The notes under the pieces were generated by a model, which did not search any database, was not told where the DNA came from, and was given only the letters and a program-made list of their open reading frames with translations. This document shows positions 12,184 to 24,534 of a stretch of DNA of 64,000 bases, piece by piece (position 1 is the first letter of the stretch; each line of letters starts with the position of its first letter). Position numbers and translations under genes: made by a program. Location: positions 450,386-514,385 of the forward strand of contig NW_015971552.1 in the NCBI RefSeq assembly GCF_000182565.1, given 5' to 3'. The stretch is from Spizellomyces punctatus DAOM BR117 (taxonomy: Eukaryota; Chytridiomycota; Chytridiomycetes; Spizellomycetales; Spizellomycetaceae).

Positions 12184-13299
12184 TCAAACATTTTTTGGGC
12201 CAGACTCTCTCACAGATCTAGTATCCCTCATGGTCGGTGCCCTCGCCAAACCACCTTTCACACTTCTCTCCATTGCGTCCGTATATGTCCCACCCGATGT
12301 CAACCCTCTCGTACTGTGGGTGACAGATGAGTTGTGATTGGCGGAATGGCTTCCACCAGAAGTCACCGATCCCGTTCCCGTTCCCGTTCTTGGTCCAGAA
12401 TTTTTGAGTTGCTGGACTTTTTGCAAGAGGAAGATAGAGTAGAGCAGGAAGGTGTATTGAAAGGGTAGGGACATGGTCGAGGCGTACGAGTACGTATAAC
12501 CTAACCCGCCACTTCCACCGGATGACAGGTTGAAGATAATGGCGAGAGTCAGATCCCCTATTAATTGAATCGCTGCGGCTACTTTGGCTTGTGCTGCAAA
12601 CGTTTGTACTTCGGATATCGTGAGGGTATCATAACTTCTTAACAGGGCAGTTTGACGGTAACAGAGGTGAAGAATCATGGCGGATAGAGTAACGTCCGTG
12701 GCACCGACCGTGACGAACCAAAATGTGTACGGTAAAATATACTTCATCCCTGCTCTCTCGATCCCCAACGACGCTCCAACGGCAAAACTTGCAATGGACC
12801 AAATGGCGAAAACGGCGCCAATGATGAGCAACGTCTTGACAAATCGCGGAGCCCAGACTCTTGATCTTCCCCATCCAATCAACAAAAACTCCACACGCAC
12901 ACCCTGAGCTAATCCAATCAGAGTACAACTCGAATAGTAAAACACTTTGGGAAAATGTCCAATATTGGGGTGTCCATTGAATTGGGAAAAGTTTGAGACG
13001 GTAATAAGGTCGAGCAACAAGCCCATTAGACAGATGATGGGACAGATGAACATGAGGTAATTGTACGTTGTCTTGCGGCGAGAGAGGAGAAACCGCCAAC
13101 AAAAGACGAGGGCGGTTGTCATGATAAAGATTCCTGTCAGGATGAGTGCAATGTTTGCTGCTCGTAGGTTGACCCCTGTACATGCTGCTTGGGGTGTATC
13201 CCACGTACTAATGTGGCCCGTATAGGTGATGTTAACGACCGTTCCATTTTCGTCGTAAGTGTACTGGCAGTATGGGTCGTCGACGTTGTATATCACCAT
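12184..13299 (-). CDS. Seven-transmembrane protein, receptor-like
   Basis: Single exon of 371 residues from the ATG at 13299; a further upstream TTG is not used. The N-terminus is extracellular-looking, with two N-glycosylation sequons (NGT and NIT) and four cysteines. Seven hydrophobic helices follow at about residues 45-68, 78-101, 118-141, 152-175, 185-210, 236-256 and 274-296. The C-terminal 75 residues are Gly/Thr/Ser-rich and polar. The topology fits a G-protein-coupled-receptor-like or other 7-TM sensor protein. I see neither the lysine expected of a retinal-binding rhodopsin nor a DRY motif, so the class is open. The gene stands alone, with no obvious partner beside it. Confidence 0.75.
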   Translation of the reverse strand: MVIYNVDDPYCQYTYDENGTVVNITYTGHISTWDTPQAACTGVNLRAANIALILTGIFIMTTALVFCWRFLLSRRKTTYNYLMFICPIICLMGLLLDLITVSNFSQFNGHPNIGHFPKVFYYSSCTLIGLAQGVRVEFLLIGWGRSRVWAPRFVKTLLIIGAVFAIWSIASFAVGASLGIERAGMKYILPYTFWFVTVGATDVTLSAMILHLCYRQTALLRSYDTLTISEVQTFAAQAKVAAAIQLIGDLTLAIIFNLSSGGSGGLGYTYSYASTMSLPFQYTFLLYSIFLLQKVQQLKNSGPRTGTGTGSVTSGGSHSANHNSSVTHSTRGLTSGGTYTDAMERSVKGGLARAPTMRDTRSVRESGPKNV

Positions 13300-14049
13300 T
13301 CTCGTACGCTTATTATTCAAAGACTCAGAGTGTTGTCTCTATGGAGTGTCTTGACTAAACTTGACCAGCGGAAGGCTAAACAGGAACAGCCTAAGGCTAT
13401 ATATGCACTGCACACATTCGCTCTTCCACGCCGAGGGTAACCATTATATTTCATACCCCACTTGCAAGTAGACATTGCTAAAAATACCACATTTTGTTTG
13501 AATCTCATGGGATGTAACGACTGTGTGTTCTGTGTCGATATTTTTCCAGTGTTGCATTTTTCCAGGTGGTACACGCTGCCGCGGGGAATCGTTCCAATCA
13601 CTCGCTATTGCGGGTATTTTTAGACTGTGTACAAAAAGAGGGGGATCCGTTCCTTTACCACGGGAACTCTTGCTATTATTCTTTTACAAACTGCATCGAT
13701 TGTTTTAAATGCATGGGTTTTCTCGTTTGCGAGAGTCATGAATGCCCGCAGCAGCTGACTTGTGTCTTGTATATCCATCCCCATGAAATAAACGCAATCT
13801 TACTCAATTGGCATCACTGGAACTGTGCAAAATGGCCACTGTGCAACCCACGTTGATAAACATCAAGACTGAGCATACACAAATGAAACTCCTGTGCAAC
13901 AAGATTACATATTAAAAAATTCCAACTAGCAAAATCATTTTACAAGATTTGCACCTGATTGAACTGTATAAAAAAAATGCTACCCTTCCTAACCGTGCAA
14001 GCGAGCAGTTCCCAGATTATTATGTTCCAAATACCCCAATTAACCCAAT
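13300..14049. other. Intergenic, nothing recognised
   Basis: 750 bases between two minus-strand genes. Short ORFs only. Confidence 0.4.
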
Positions 14050-16226
14050 TTACACCATTATGCTCGCTGTTCGCTCCACTCCTACAAACTCTTCAAAAAA
14101 CCCTTCATCACCTTTACTACTTGTCGTGCTTCGGACACTTTTCGCATCCGCTTCTACAACCCGTCCCATCATTTTGGCGCTCATAAGCACACTTAGCGGT
14201 ACAGCACCTGTTGGGCTTTTCATGTCAGGCACAACAGTTGCAATCACTTCCGATAGTGGCGCAGGCGAAATCATTGACACGTTTGTTGCATTTTGCGCGG
14301 GTTTGGCAAGTTGAGGTTTGGCTGCAACCTTGTAGTCAAGACGTTCGGTGAACAAATGGCAGATTTGGGCGTGGAACTGGGGCATGACGTAAAACAGGAA
14401 ACCAGCGACTGGAATAGTGAACCAGTCAAACAGGTTCCGCGGGTAACGTCGCTCGCTAGACAGTTGGGCACGCTTGCCAAGGTGTTGCACGCGGAGGTGA
14501 GCATGTGAAGATGCAATCTTTACATGGCCCATCGTTTCCCCGCTGAGGTCCGTTGCAGAGTCCACTCGTCGTGCTTCGCCAACCTTCAACGTCTGGGATT
14601 CACGCATCTGAGCCTCCTGCAAAGCCCATCGTTCGAAGCCAACCCACTGATGGTACTTTTCATAGTACCAGATCATGATCACGTTAGGAATAACAATCGT
14701 CATACGTGTCCAGAACGACACGTTCAAGGCAAGTTCGACGTAGGGGTGTACAGGATCACTGGAGAGGTATCCCCAGAAGAATGTGGCAACAGAGTACGAA
14801 AACGAGGAGCGGATGGGTAAGATCAACGCCGAAGTGACAATAAGGACAAACAAGTGACCCATCAAGATGTGGGACTCCAAGAGACGGTGAAGAAGCTCCA
14901 TGATGACCAAGGGTTCATACTTGAGCTTTGGCGTCTCTTCCTTTCCGTATTTGTTAACGTTGGCATTCTTCAAGGGAATCGTTGCTTCGTACCCAGGAGC
15001 AATCATGCCCATCAGTGTACGACGCAAAGCATAACCAGTGTCGAGGGATCCCCACAAGTGACGCTTGGCCTGATCGTAACGAGCCTTCAGACCACTGACG
15101 TAGCCAGAGACTCCGGATCCAGTGCCCTCAACGTTACATTGAGAGGCAGGAGAGAAGATAGACTTGACAATCACGCGTCCTTCTGTGGCAAAGAAACACT
15201 TGAGGTACATGTGCATGTCCTCTCCAATGGCTTCTGGCCCAGCATCCCAAAAGTTGACAGCGAGAGCGAGATCCATCGAGACAGAATATGCAGAACAGGG
15301 GATTTTGACAGAAGAGGATGGGTAAAGGTTGGAAATGACGCCAATAGACCAGAACATGTCGGTGACACGGACAAAAACGGGAACATTCTTGGAGTTGCTG
15401 GAAAATATGGAATGGTACGTCAGCACCGAGCGGCAACAGGGCGCTGTTAAAAATCAACTTACCGATCAAACACAGTGCATGGAGCAAACATCATGATCCT
15501 GCGTTGTTCAGGGGAAGCAGTAGTGTAGTGGAAGGTAACCGCACTGAAATAATCTTCAGCAAAGCAGGTATCGGCATCCATAACTGTGATGATCTCGTGC
15601 TCGTGACGACCGGCAAGGCCACCACCGCTGCGAAGCGCCATTTGGGACGCAGCCCAAGCAACGTTACTGGATTTACCACGGATTTCACCAGGACGACCAA
15701 GAGGGTGAACAGTGTAAGTGATTTCGTAGAAGGAATCGGCGTACATCTTCATGAGTGTTTGGGCCTTTTCCACGCTGCCCTTTTCGCTCTCCTCCATTGC
15801 CAAACAGATCTTGTACTGGGAGACGGCCCGAGTGTGACTAGCAAGCACATCAAGCGTCTCACAAAGGGTATCCATCTCTTCCTTGTAGTTGGGCAAGATG
15901 ACAACGTGGATCACCTGTTCGAAGGGGAGGTCGTGACGAGTGTCGTTTCCGTCCACAGTTCCAGTCTCCTGGCAATACTTTTGAAGCCAGTCCGTGATCG
16001 AGTACAGTTTCGCATTTGTGTAAGCGATATACATTCCGTAGGCTGAACGCGCATTATTCACCAAAAATGCAAGATGGAGGGCAAAGTAGTACAGCCCAAA
16101 GAGCACAGGCGCGTACACGGGACCTAGGAAGGCGAATGGGAGCATGCAAAGCAACCATAGTCCAGGTAACCGCTGGAAGATTGGCTTCCAAGGGACTTGT
16201 GCGAGGTATTGTCGCAGAGCCTCCAT
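14050..16226 (-). CDS. Membrane glycosyltransferase, family 2 type
   Basis: Exons 16226-15463 and 15397-14050 are joined across a 65-base intron (GTAAGT...TTTCCAG), giving 703 residues. The GT2 fold is recognisable from HVVILPNYKEE near residue 106, the acceptor/donor loop GKSSNVAWA, the metal-binding MDADTC (DxD) and GEDMHMYLK, which supplies the catalytic-base ED. Several hydrophobic segments flank the catalytic part: two before it (residues about 20-65) and at least three after it. It therefore acts on a membrane, presumably polymerising or transferring sugars for wall polysaccharide. It lacks the QRRRW motif of chitin synthases. An N-terminal extension encoded by small exons at 16240-16870 is likely but could not be assembled with confidence, so the start at 16226 is provisional. 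Confidence 0.7.
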
Positions 16227-18781
16227 ATCGTTGAATCAGTAAATAAAATCTAACAGGTTATGTACAAGTCTATGTATGCCTAACAGACGTAAGAGGATGA
16301 GCTGTTTGAAAAAAGGATGTGAAAGCAAGTACAGGTAACTTACCGGGTGCCAATGGGCGTCCGAACTAGAAACGAATCTATGTAAAGACCTGACCAAAAG
16401 AACACAAAAGACGTTAGATAGTGTCTCTTGTGACGGCAACGTTGTTGGCAGGGGTGCTGTGAGCTGGGTTCCCAATGATCCCACGCAAGTAGGTTCCAAT
16501 GGGCTGGGTTGGGCAGGATCGCTGGCTGCCGGGGCTCGAGGAGAATGTACAAGAGAGCAAAAGCACCGAGGCAGATTGACGTTTGGGAACGTTGCAGATT
16601 CGCAGCAGATATACAAGCACTATGTACAGAGGCGAAAAGGCAAAGAGGGGGCGCATATGCCAACGCCGATAGGAACACAAGGGGCCAGGTCGAGGCGGCC
16701 CGAGTAAGCTCTTGCTGCGGGCCAGGAAATCCGTGGACGGTTTGCGCGCCCAAAGTTGATGATATCCGAGACCCTCGTGCAAAAAATACAGTTTCACAAC
16801 CGTCCGTCGCGGCGTATCCAAAAATAGTAGCTCGCCGTTTAAATGCTCTGCGGCGAGAATTTGGATGCACCTTTCAAGCCAGCAACAAGTACAAGAGTTG
16901 CAAGGAGCTCGCGACGGCCTTGATTGTCTTTGAGGGGTGGTTCTTGGCGGACGAGGGGGGAAGGGTAAGAGAAAACCGCCAAGCACCCAACTCGGAAGGG
17001 GCCGTTGAGAAGGCACAGCCGCATCGGGGGGCCGATCATTTTTTTTGGCAATGGAACACGATTGGAACCTCACATTGGATCCGGTTGGTGCCCGCCAAAA
17101 GTATCCAGTGACGTCATGTGCCAAATGGAGCGCGTGGGGTTGCGTTCAAACCGAGGGAGCCAGCAATCAAGCGATCCAGCCAACAACCATGGAACCATAT
17201 TGACCGTGGGAAAAAGCAAGAGACATTGTTGCAATCGCGCCCATCAACGCACAAGCCAATGGGAGAAAAGTCCGTTTTTCACAACCAGTTTATGGCATCT
17301 GACAAAGCTGCTTTTTTTTTTCCCACGACCAGGATCGACAGATCACACACACTTTCATCTGCTTGTTTTGCACAGTGCCCATATGGTTGTTATGTCACAA
17401 AAGTACTCACTGATAGTACAAAACACAATCTCCGGCCAGCGGAGTGTAGTTTGATGAGAAAGCGTATCGTCAACTTGAGAAAGCTTACAGACCCGCACGC
17501 AAGATGAGCGGAAGTATAGAGGGAATGAGGTACGGTGAGAGTCCGGGATCCGCTTTTCCCCCAAGTAAGTCTGTCCGCCGTTCTAAAGGAATACGCGGAT
17601 CAACTCGTTTGAGGTGAGACGCGAATGCTTGATCGTTGCGGAGTTGGGTGAGAGAAGGGGGGGAGTTCACCGCACGATTGCTCTTTGAATTGGGGGGGAG
17701 GGGAAAAGCGAGAAGCAAATCGAGGTGAAGAAAGAAGAGGGGATCTTGCTGTTCCCAAATCCTTTTATTCTGCCCTTGGCGTTCTTGTCCATTTTGTCTA
17801 CCACCAGCCTGCCGTTTTTTTTTTTCTTCTTCCGGCAGGCGAGCTCATCCGTTGTGTTTGTATCCACAACCATTCGCAGTGGCATTTTTGACTTGTCTTT
17901 TGAGACAAACAGGAGGTATTTCCATTTTAGGATGTGCAGCGGCCAACTAGTTTGTGGCTCTTTTTTTGCCGGCACACGTTTAAAAATTGAAAGTTTTGTT
18001 TTTTTTGCGCGTTCGTTGCATGCAACACAAGGGAAAAGGGAGCTCTCTAAAAGAACATTAGAAAAGTGGGGGCAATCGACTTTCGCTTATGTTATCTGGT
18101 TCATCTGCTCGGGGCGCACTGCCACGTTCTTTTGAACTATTGAAATACATGGAGCACAGTGTCAGGATGGAAATGAAGCAGATCGTGCCCTCAGCAGTAC
18201 ACACACACACGCAAGTGCAATACGAAATGGACAGGGAACACCAAGATGGATCAGCAGACGGGAAGGTCCCCCGGCTGGTGAACTTTTTGTCACCGCCCAG
18301 ATGGTCTGGGTGATATCGTCCCGCCCCATACGCCAAAAATATGAGAATTCGTGCCGCTTGTTGTTCTTGAGCCGCTCTTCCCAAAACACAATCGTAACCC
18401 CCCCTTCGTTTTGATTTTCCCACAAACGAACGCGGCTGTCCCAAGTTGATGGCACAGTCATATCAGAAACAATTTAGCTAAATATGGGTATATGGACATT
18501 ACACCAAACGCAGCGGGCGAGGATCTCCCCATTTGCCAACCCGCCACCACCAACGAACGAACTACGGCGGCGGGAAAAGTGCGTTGTTTTGCAGTCGGTT
18601 TACTTCAAGTCCTCGCTGGAACACCGCGCCCTCTCCCTATTCGATACCTCATAGTACCCAGATATCTCATTGCTTTTTCTTCTTGCTCAACAATCTGGAC
18701 ACTTTTGTTGATCGTCCCTCCCCCCAATTGACTTTACACATATTCTCATTGTCATACTTTTAGCTATCGTGGATTTCCACC
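16227..18781. other. Upstream region of two divergent genes
   Basis: 16.24-16.87 kb on the minus strand contains hydrophobic coding-like segments (for example around HWNLLAWDHWEP) and good splice signals (GTAAGT at 16347, a CTAAC branch site with a pyrimidine-rich acceptor near 16390). These probably form the N-terminal exons of the glycosyltransferase. From 17 to 18.78 kb I see only promoter-like DNA of the two divergent genes and poly-T tracts. Confidence 0.4.
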
Positions 18782-21294
18782 ATGGCTGCTGAACATGAAG
18801 AACGGGAACTGGAAGTGGCTGAAACACAAGTGCATCACGGAGATGGCAGTCCTTTGGTGAGTTGTAGAGATGTCAATGGTCGGTGGGAAAAAAGTCTGCC
18901 AAAAGAGGAGAGTAGATGTCGAGGCTGTGGGCATTTGAACGTTGGCGATAGTCGCGATTACCTTGGGATTGTTTGCTCCATTGTGGAACCTGTGTCCTAA
19001 TGCACAAAGATCTGTAGGTTGAAATTGTCCCATTGCCAGCAGAATCAGGCAACGATGAGTCTGCTGAAAGCAAAGATCAGTCTTCTGCCCGGCACGTCGT
19101 GGAGGAACAAGAGAACGCAGTAGAAAAAGGGACCTCGGAGACAGTGAATATTGAGACTGGCAATGAAGAGCCATACCCTTCAGATTCAATTCCAGTGGCG
19201 ACTGACGATATTGTCCACGAATATGATTTGATCAACAGTGTGGTGCTCACCGACCGCACCGAACACGTCGAATCAAATCTGGACTTCGTGACAACGAAGG
19301 AGAATATTCGAACTGACGATGAGACCGTCCCTGCCGATGCTCTTGTGGACGATCGGGATTCCTCCGGCGAGCCACACCCAAAAGTCATGAGCGATACGAA
19401 CGTTGACGATCGTACTGTGGATATGGCTGGGTCGGTGAATAGTGTTTTTACAGACCGCGTACATGAATACGAGGTTGTTGACACCCCAGAACTCGGCGGT
19501 ACACCCGATCTTGTTGAGGCTGTTTCAAAGTCACCATCGCCAGTTTGTGTTGGTGAGCTAAAGTCGCATCAGACTGGACCCAGCACGTCTCCTGATGTAC
19601 ATGCTGCTGCCGACATTCTCGAGGAATTCATTGCCGGCACTCCAACTGAGAACCTCAACGAACTTCTCGAAGGCTTAGCTGAGAACACGAAATCTACGAA
19701 ATCTACCGAACACGTTGATCCAGTCCCAGATGCCAACGTCATTCAGGAGAGAGATTTACATATCCAACCAGAAGAGAACCCCACCAGCATCCCAGTTGAG
19801 CGGTCGTCGGAAGTTGAGGATATCACGCCTTCTGCAGTCGTTGCGTCCGTTGAAGAGATTACAATGGATGGTAGCGATCCTGCATATGCGGACATCACTG
19901 CGCTCCCGCTGGTTAGCAATGTGCTTTCCGAAGGTAACACAGTGGATCTAACTGAATCTGTAACCGAGGTCAAGCAAGATATTGCAGATGATGTCCCAGC
20001 GGATTCTTCCGCAAATGGCGAGACATTGGCCGATGTTATCAATGTCGTTGAAATTGAAAACAAGTCTCAAAGCTCCGAAGGAGCGATAGCCGGAGAACCT
20101 GCTGTAGGAGATCCACCTGTTGCTAGCGCAGCGGAGGAACAGTCTTCTGACACTTTCCAGATCAAAGACACACCTGTGGAACAGGAAGACCATACTGGCA
20201 ATAAACAATCTTTTGAAAAGATTGTGGCTACAGAGGAACCCAAGACGAATGCCATCGAGGTACCTCGGGCAGAAATTCAGGAGGAAGTCAAAGAAGAGCC
20301 CAAGCCACAGTCTCAGAAAGAAGAACCCAAAGAAGATCAGAAACCCGTACAGGAACCTATAACCTCCCCCGTTATTCATCCTACCCCTCCTCAAACTCCT
20401 CCGCCAAAGCCTGCCCATCTCTTTTCCGACTACCGTCGCGTGTCAAGGAGCTTGGAGCGCCTTGTCTCTGCCGCTTCATCCCCAGCACCGTCTCCGATAG
20501 CTCGTACAGCTGCACACGGTGAAGTCCTGCCAGTATCCGCAATAACTGCCGCAGTGCGCGCTACAAACCCTATTTTGGATGAGCTTCTCTACTCTTTGAA
20601 CCTGATACAGAACAATGACGAATCACTGGTGGATTTGGACTTGACAGACTGCCCCGTGTTCCGGATTGTGCATGGAACTGCTTTGGCTGGCGGTCTTTTG
20701 AAGAATACCCATTTGAAGAAGGTGGCGTTGAAGGGTGTTGGGTTCCAAACCCAGAATGCAATTGAGCTTGCTGAAGCGTTGAAGCACAATACGACACTTG
20801 AGGTGCTTGATTTGTCAAATAACCAGATTGCGCCTGCTGGGGTAATGTTCTGTCTTTTTCGAAATGGGCAATGGAAAACAGATTATGGACTGCGATACTG
20901 ATCGATTTATCATGATAGATCAAAGCTCTGGCCGAAATGCTCCAAGAGAATCAAGGGTTGAAGGAACTACGATTGTCACAACAAGTCAGTACCCGACAGT
21001 ATCGTTTATTGTGTATCGCACTGGACTGATAGTCATCGTGTTGTCTTCTATAGCGCGCCCCAGCCGGAACAGACGCCGAACAAAGCCTCGCCCGAGCATT
21101 GGCCAAGAACGAAACCCTCACACGGCTCAGTTTGCAAATCCGTGATGTAGCCTCTCGCAACGCAATTGACCGAAGCATAACGAGGAACAAGGAAATCGGT
21201 TGGTACTCGTGTATTGTCCGTTTTGGTAAAAGACAAAGTTACTGATCTCTTGTATGCAGCTCGGAAAAAGCGCTGGGCAGCTCAACAAGCATAG
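18782..21294 (+). CDS. Acidic protein with tropomodulin-like LRR tail
   Basis: Five exons: 18782-18856, 19018-20841, 20919-20984, 21054-21198 and 21260-21294; 714 residues, all junctions in frame with GT-AG ends. Residues 1-520 are highly acidic (Glu/Asp/Val/Ser) and probably disordered, ending in a Lys/Glu/Pro/Gln-rich segment and a Pro-rich linker. Residues about 545-700 form leucine-rich repeats with the spacing of tropomodulin and related actin-capping LRRs: LVDLDLTDCP, LKKVALKGVGF, LEVLDLSNNQIAPAGIKALAEML, LKELRLSQQ and LTRLSLQIRD. Tropomodulins cap actin pointed ends through this domain. The tropomyosin-binding N-terminus of animal proteins is not evident. The last exon encodes a short basic tail (RKKRW). 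Confidence 0.7.
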
Positions 21295-22669
21295 TAAGTT
21301 TTGCGCATCCATGGGCGAAGGGCGACGGGTTCGGTTCTACTTGGGATGGATTGCATTATGTGATCGGCTAGAATCATGTAGAACATCTGTATGCATATAG
21401 GTATCATTTGTTTTAGCGAATTTTTTGCATAGTTTGGCTGTGACGGCGAGTGGCCTGGAGACAAAAATAGGATTGTATCATTTGTTGCAGCTTTTTTTGC
21501 ATACTTCGCAACCCGGCCTTTATCAACTTTGTGACATGTTGTATCAGGCCGATAGTGAATCTTGATCATCTGCTAAACGTCCTCCATGAAACACAATCAC
21601 AGTCTTTGACGAGCTTACGGTTCGTGTGCCGGTGACAAGGTCCCCTGTAGGTCTTTCACGGATGCTTCCCCAAACCCATAGACGTCACGTCAAAGTCTCA
21701 ATGAGCACCATCGCCAACCCAGTTGGCGTCAACAAGGAACTGTAACATCCGCAGCAGCCAGCGCAAAGACATTACCAAAGGACCACGGACCGCGACCGCA
21801 GTCATGGCAAAGCTGACATATATACCAACCTATAATTTTGTTGCGCATCTTTGCGATGACGATAAATGTGAATCTCGTTCCCGCAGTTGTCCGTTGAAAC
21901 AAAATATCTGAGGGTTAGACTGCGTGGCTAACTGAACCTATACTGTCCATATCCGTCCTTTTTGGCGACAACGAAAACGTGATTGCACCGGATTCAAGCA
22001 CTCCTCACTATCAGACCCTTGCGCAAAAATGGAAGGAGCAGCAGTTTGTGCGGGTAGCCCGCTTACCATCATCGACCGTACAAACCCGAGAAGAATAGAA
22101 ATACTTCTTGCACACCCAAAATGTGAACAGGGCCTTAGAGTTGTGCTGTTGCACATCCAACAGTGCAAGCAAAAGATTATACAGCTCTACACTTTATCCT
22201 GCTGAAGTGAGAAAATTATCGCACAGGTCTGGCCAAAGTGTTGTATTGTCCAAGCTCTATGTCTATGATCAAGACATGGAGCAAGGTACGCTGTCCTGAC
22301 TTCTCATTTCGGTGCTCAGGAGTTTGCACGTCAGTTTACCAGAGTCCAGCCATTGGATCGTCGAGAGTGCCTTTTTCATCTCCTCAACCTTACCTCAAAT
22401 CCAGAGACATAGAACACCTCTACATATAGAAATTGAAGAGCCCAAGCCGGGTCCACATAGATCAACAGCCTTGAGTGAGTTGGAGACCACTGGGTATGTC
22501 AAGCCCACCTACTATATTGGATTCCTTCATCAATAAGCATACAGTGCATTATGATACCTACCTTATGCAAACGCTAAATATCGGCTGCCTTGAATCCGTA
22601 GCTCTTTCATATCATCCAAACGGTATCAATGCTGCTATTGCTTCGCAAAAAATGTATTCCTTTGAGTTG
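21295..22669. other. Non-coding stretch before the accessory island
   Basis: No supported gene; short ORFs in all frames. It marks the boundary between the ordinary genes and the repeat-rich island. Confidence 0.4.
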
Positions 22670-22724
22670 TTAGCGGGAGCAGCACTTCAGCTTATCATGA
22701 ACAGTCCCCGAGGCGTCCAACCGC

Positions 22725-23015
22725 CTATGTTGTTGAGCGTGAGCTTGACTAGTATTATGAATGCCGACACAGGGAGAGAGAGCATTTCTGGTGTACCAAA
22801 AGAACGCCTTATCAGGAGCTCTAGGAAGTGGGGAACACCGCGCTGCCTCCTCTATTGCATGGAATTGGTTCCATGCAATACTTTGGTACATACAGCATAC
22901 CAGCCAGGTGAAACTGCCGATTCGTTGACACGTTATGCCTACGCATAAGGTGCGCCCATGATCCAACAGCAATGGTCCCTCTCTAACTGTGTTTTCGGAT
23001 CAAAGGACATTGTAC
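22725..23015 (-). repeat. Introner-like intron repeat, copy A
   Basis: 291 bases, diverged. The 5' site is GTACAA instead of GTAAGG; the 3' end reads ACTAGTCAAGCTCACGC...ACATAG. It holds a 28-base hairpin at 22853-22880 with perfect 12-base arms. Confidence 0.6.
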
Positions 23016-23074
23016 TTGTTGGAAGGAGCATCCGAGAAGATCGCTTGAGTTACTAAATCTCGTATTCCCGTCGT

Positions 23075-23403
23075 CTATATGAGCAGGCAGAGATATGGCG
23101 CGAGTTTGACCAGCATTATGGAAACTGATACAGAGAGAGAGAGAGCACTTTCTGATGCACCAAAAGAACGCCTCTTCAGGGGTTCTAGGATGTGGGGAAA
23201 CCTCGCTGCATCCTCTATACATGGAACCAATTCCATGTATACTGGCGCCCCAGCATACCAGCCAGCACAAGCCTAGCGGGCACCGCGGACCGAGCTTGAC
23301 ACGTTATGCACATGCATAAGGTGCGCCCACTCCAACAGCAATGGTCTCTCTCTCCCTGTGTGAGTATCGGATCCAGGGATACTGAAGCAAACCCCCGCCT
23401 TAC
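23075..23403 (-). repeat. Introner-like intron repeat, copy B
   Basis: 329 bases, GTAAGGCGGGGGTTTGC at the 5' splice site and CTGGTCAAACTCGCGCC...TATAG at the 3' end. The internal hairpin at 23216-23241 has 11-base arms unlike those of copy A. Confidence 0.65.
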
Positions 23404-23482
23404 CGGTCAACTCAACAGCGAGGAACGATGGCGACAAGAGAAAGTGGGCGACGCGCGGTGGGTAAAGAGATTTGAGGTATGA

Positions 23483-23852
23483 CTACATGCAGAGAAACAG
23501 CGTGAGTTTGACCAGTATTACGTATACTGACACAGAGCGAGAGAGAGAGCATTCTCTGGTGCACCAAAAGAACGCCTTATCAGGGGCTCTAGGAAGTGGG
23601 GAACACCGCGCTGCAACCTCTATTGGATGGAATTGGTTCCATGCAATACTTTGGTACCTCCAGAATACCGGCCAGCACAATGCTAGCGGGCAGCCGCCGA
23701 CTGAGCACGAACAGGGCAATCTGGAACTGCCGAGTTCGCTTGACACGTTATGCATATGCATAAGGCGCGCCCAAAATCAAACAGCAATGGTCTCTCTCTC
23801 TCTGTGTGTGTTTGTATCGGATCCAAGCATACTGAAGCAAACCCCGCCTTAC
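23483..23852 (-). repeat. Introner-like intron repeat, copy C
   Basis: 370 bases, GTAAGGCGGGGTTTGC...CTGGTCAAACTCACGCTG...GCATGTAG. Terminal CT/GA-rich segments are inverted relative to each other (ACACAGAGAGAGAG and its complement). A perfect 16-base palindrome lies at 23748-23763. Confidence 0.7.
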
Positions 23853-23911
23853 CGGTCAACTCATACAGCGAAGGGACGATGGCGCGGTAGGTAAAGAGAT
23901 TTGAGGTATGA

Positions 23912-24273
23912 CTACATGCAGAAAAAAACAGCGTGAGTTTGACCAGTATCAATGCGCACGGTGAGAGAGAGAGAGCACATCTCTTGAATTACAGAAGAAC
24001 CGCCTTTTCAGGGGGCCTAGGATGTGGGGAGGTTCACCGCGAGTGCATCCTGTATCCACGGAACGAATTCCATGGATACTCTGCGACCAGAGAACACCGG
24101 CCAGCATAGGCTAGCGAGCGCTGGGGACTAAGCACATTGCCGGGCAATATGAAACTGCCGAGGTTCGCTTGACGCGTTATGCATAGGCATAAGGCTCGCT
24201 TGACCTTCAGGTAATGGTCTCTCTCTCTCTGCGTGTACCAGATCCAAGAACACTAGAGCAAACTCCGCCTTAC
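23912..24273 (-). repeat. Introner-like intron repeat, copy D
   Basis: 362 bases, GTAAGGCGGAGTTTGC...CTGGTCAAACTCACGC...GCATGTAG, closest to copy E. Its hairpin is at 24052-24079 (arms GTATCCA/TGGATAC). Confidence 0.7.
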
Positions 24274-24347
24274 CTTAATCGTGCAGCGATGTGACGATGG
24301 CCAGGAAATCGGAAAGAGATGCTGGAGGGGAAAAAGCAAGAGACGCG

Positions 24348-24355
24348 CTTTTATA
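24348..24355 (-). promoter_or_regulatory. TATA-box-like element of gene X relic
   Basis: TATAAAAG on the minus strand, about 75 bases before the first repeat intron. A related upstream sequence (the shared segment with TTCGGACACGTGAGACT) occurs before gene X near 29.17 kb, so the copies share a promoter region. Confidence 0.35.
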
Positions 24356-24534
24356 ACCCACGCGCGCAAGGGGTAGAAGTTCGGACACGTGAGACTCTGC
24401 TCCGTCCGATGACACCCAACACTTGTTTTTGCATATACTCGGCTGTGATAAATATATTCCAAATTGACAATCCAGAAATGAATGGACTGCATGGCAGCAG
24501 AGAGGAATCAACCAAAACACCCACTGGACAATGT

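Larger units (their letters stand above)
22670..24360 (-). pseudogene. Gene X relic with four repeat-derived introns
   Basis: Read on the minus strand, a TATAAAAG box (24355-24348) is followed by a short exon and then four consecutive intron-like repeats D, C, B and A, separated by exons of about 60-80 bases. The two exons after D and C are near duplicates (TCATACCTCAAATCTCTTTACC...GTTGACCG), so the exon-intron unit was tandemly duplicated. After intron A the frame reads RLDASGTVHDK, matching RLDASGTCRDE in gene X (residues near 195), and then stops at 22670. The N-terminal coding exon of gene X is missing, so this is a truncated copy whose remaining exons are mostly leader-like. Confidence 0.55.

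Noticed and set aside
16414-17124. 236-residue minus-strand ORF
   Set aside because: Several competing frames are open here; composition suggests at most part is an N-terminal exon of the glycosyltransferase.
23472-23894. Plus-strand ORF of 140 codons
   Set aside because: It reads through the intron-like repeat copy C; the same peptide fragments recur wherever the repeat occurs.
22725-24273. Reading the repeats as an ordinary DNA transposon
   Set aside because: Although the ends have inverted CT/GA tracts, no transposase is encoded and the boundaries coincide with splice sites; an introner interpretation fits better.
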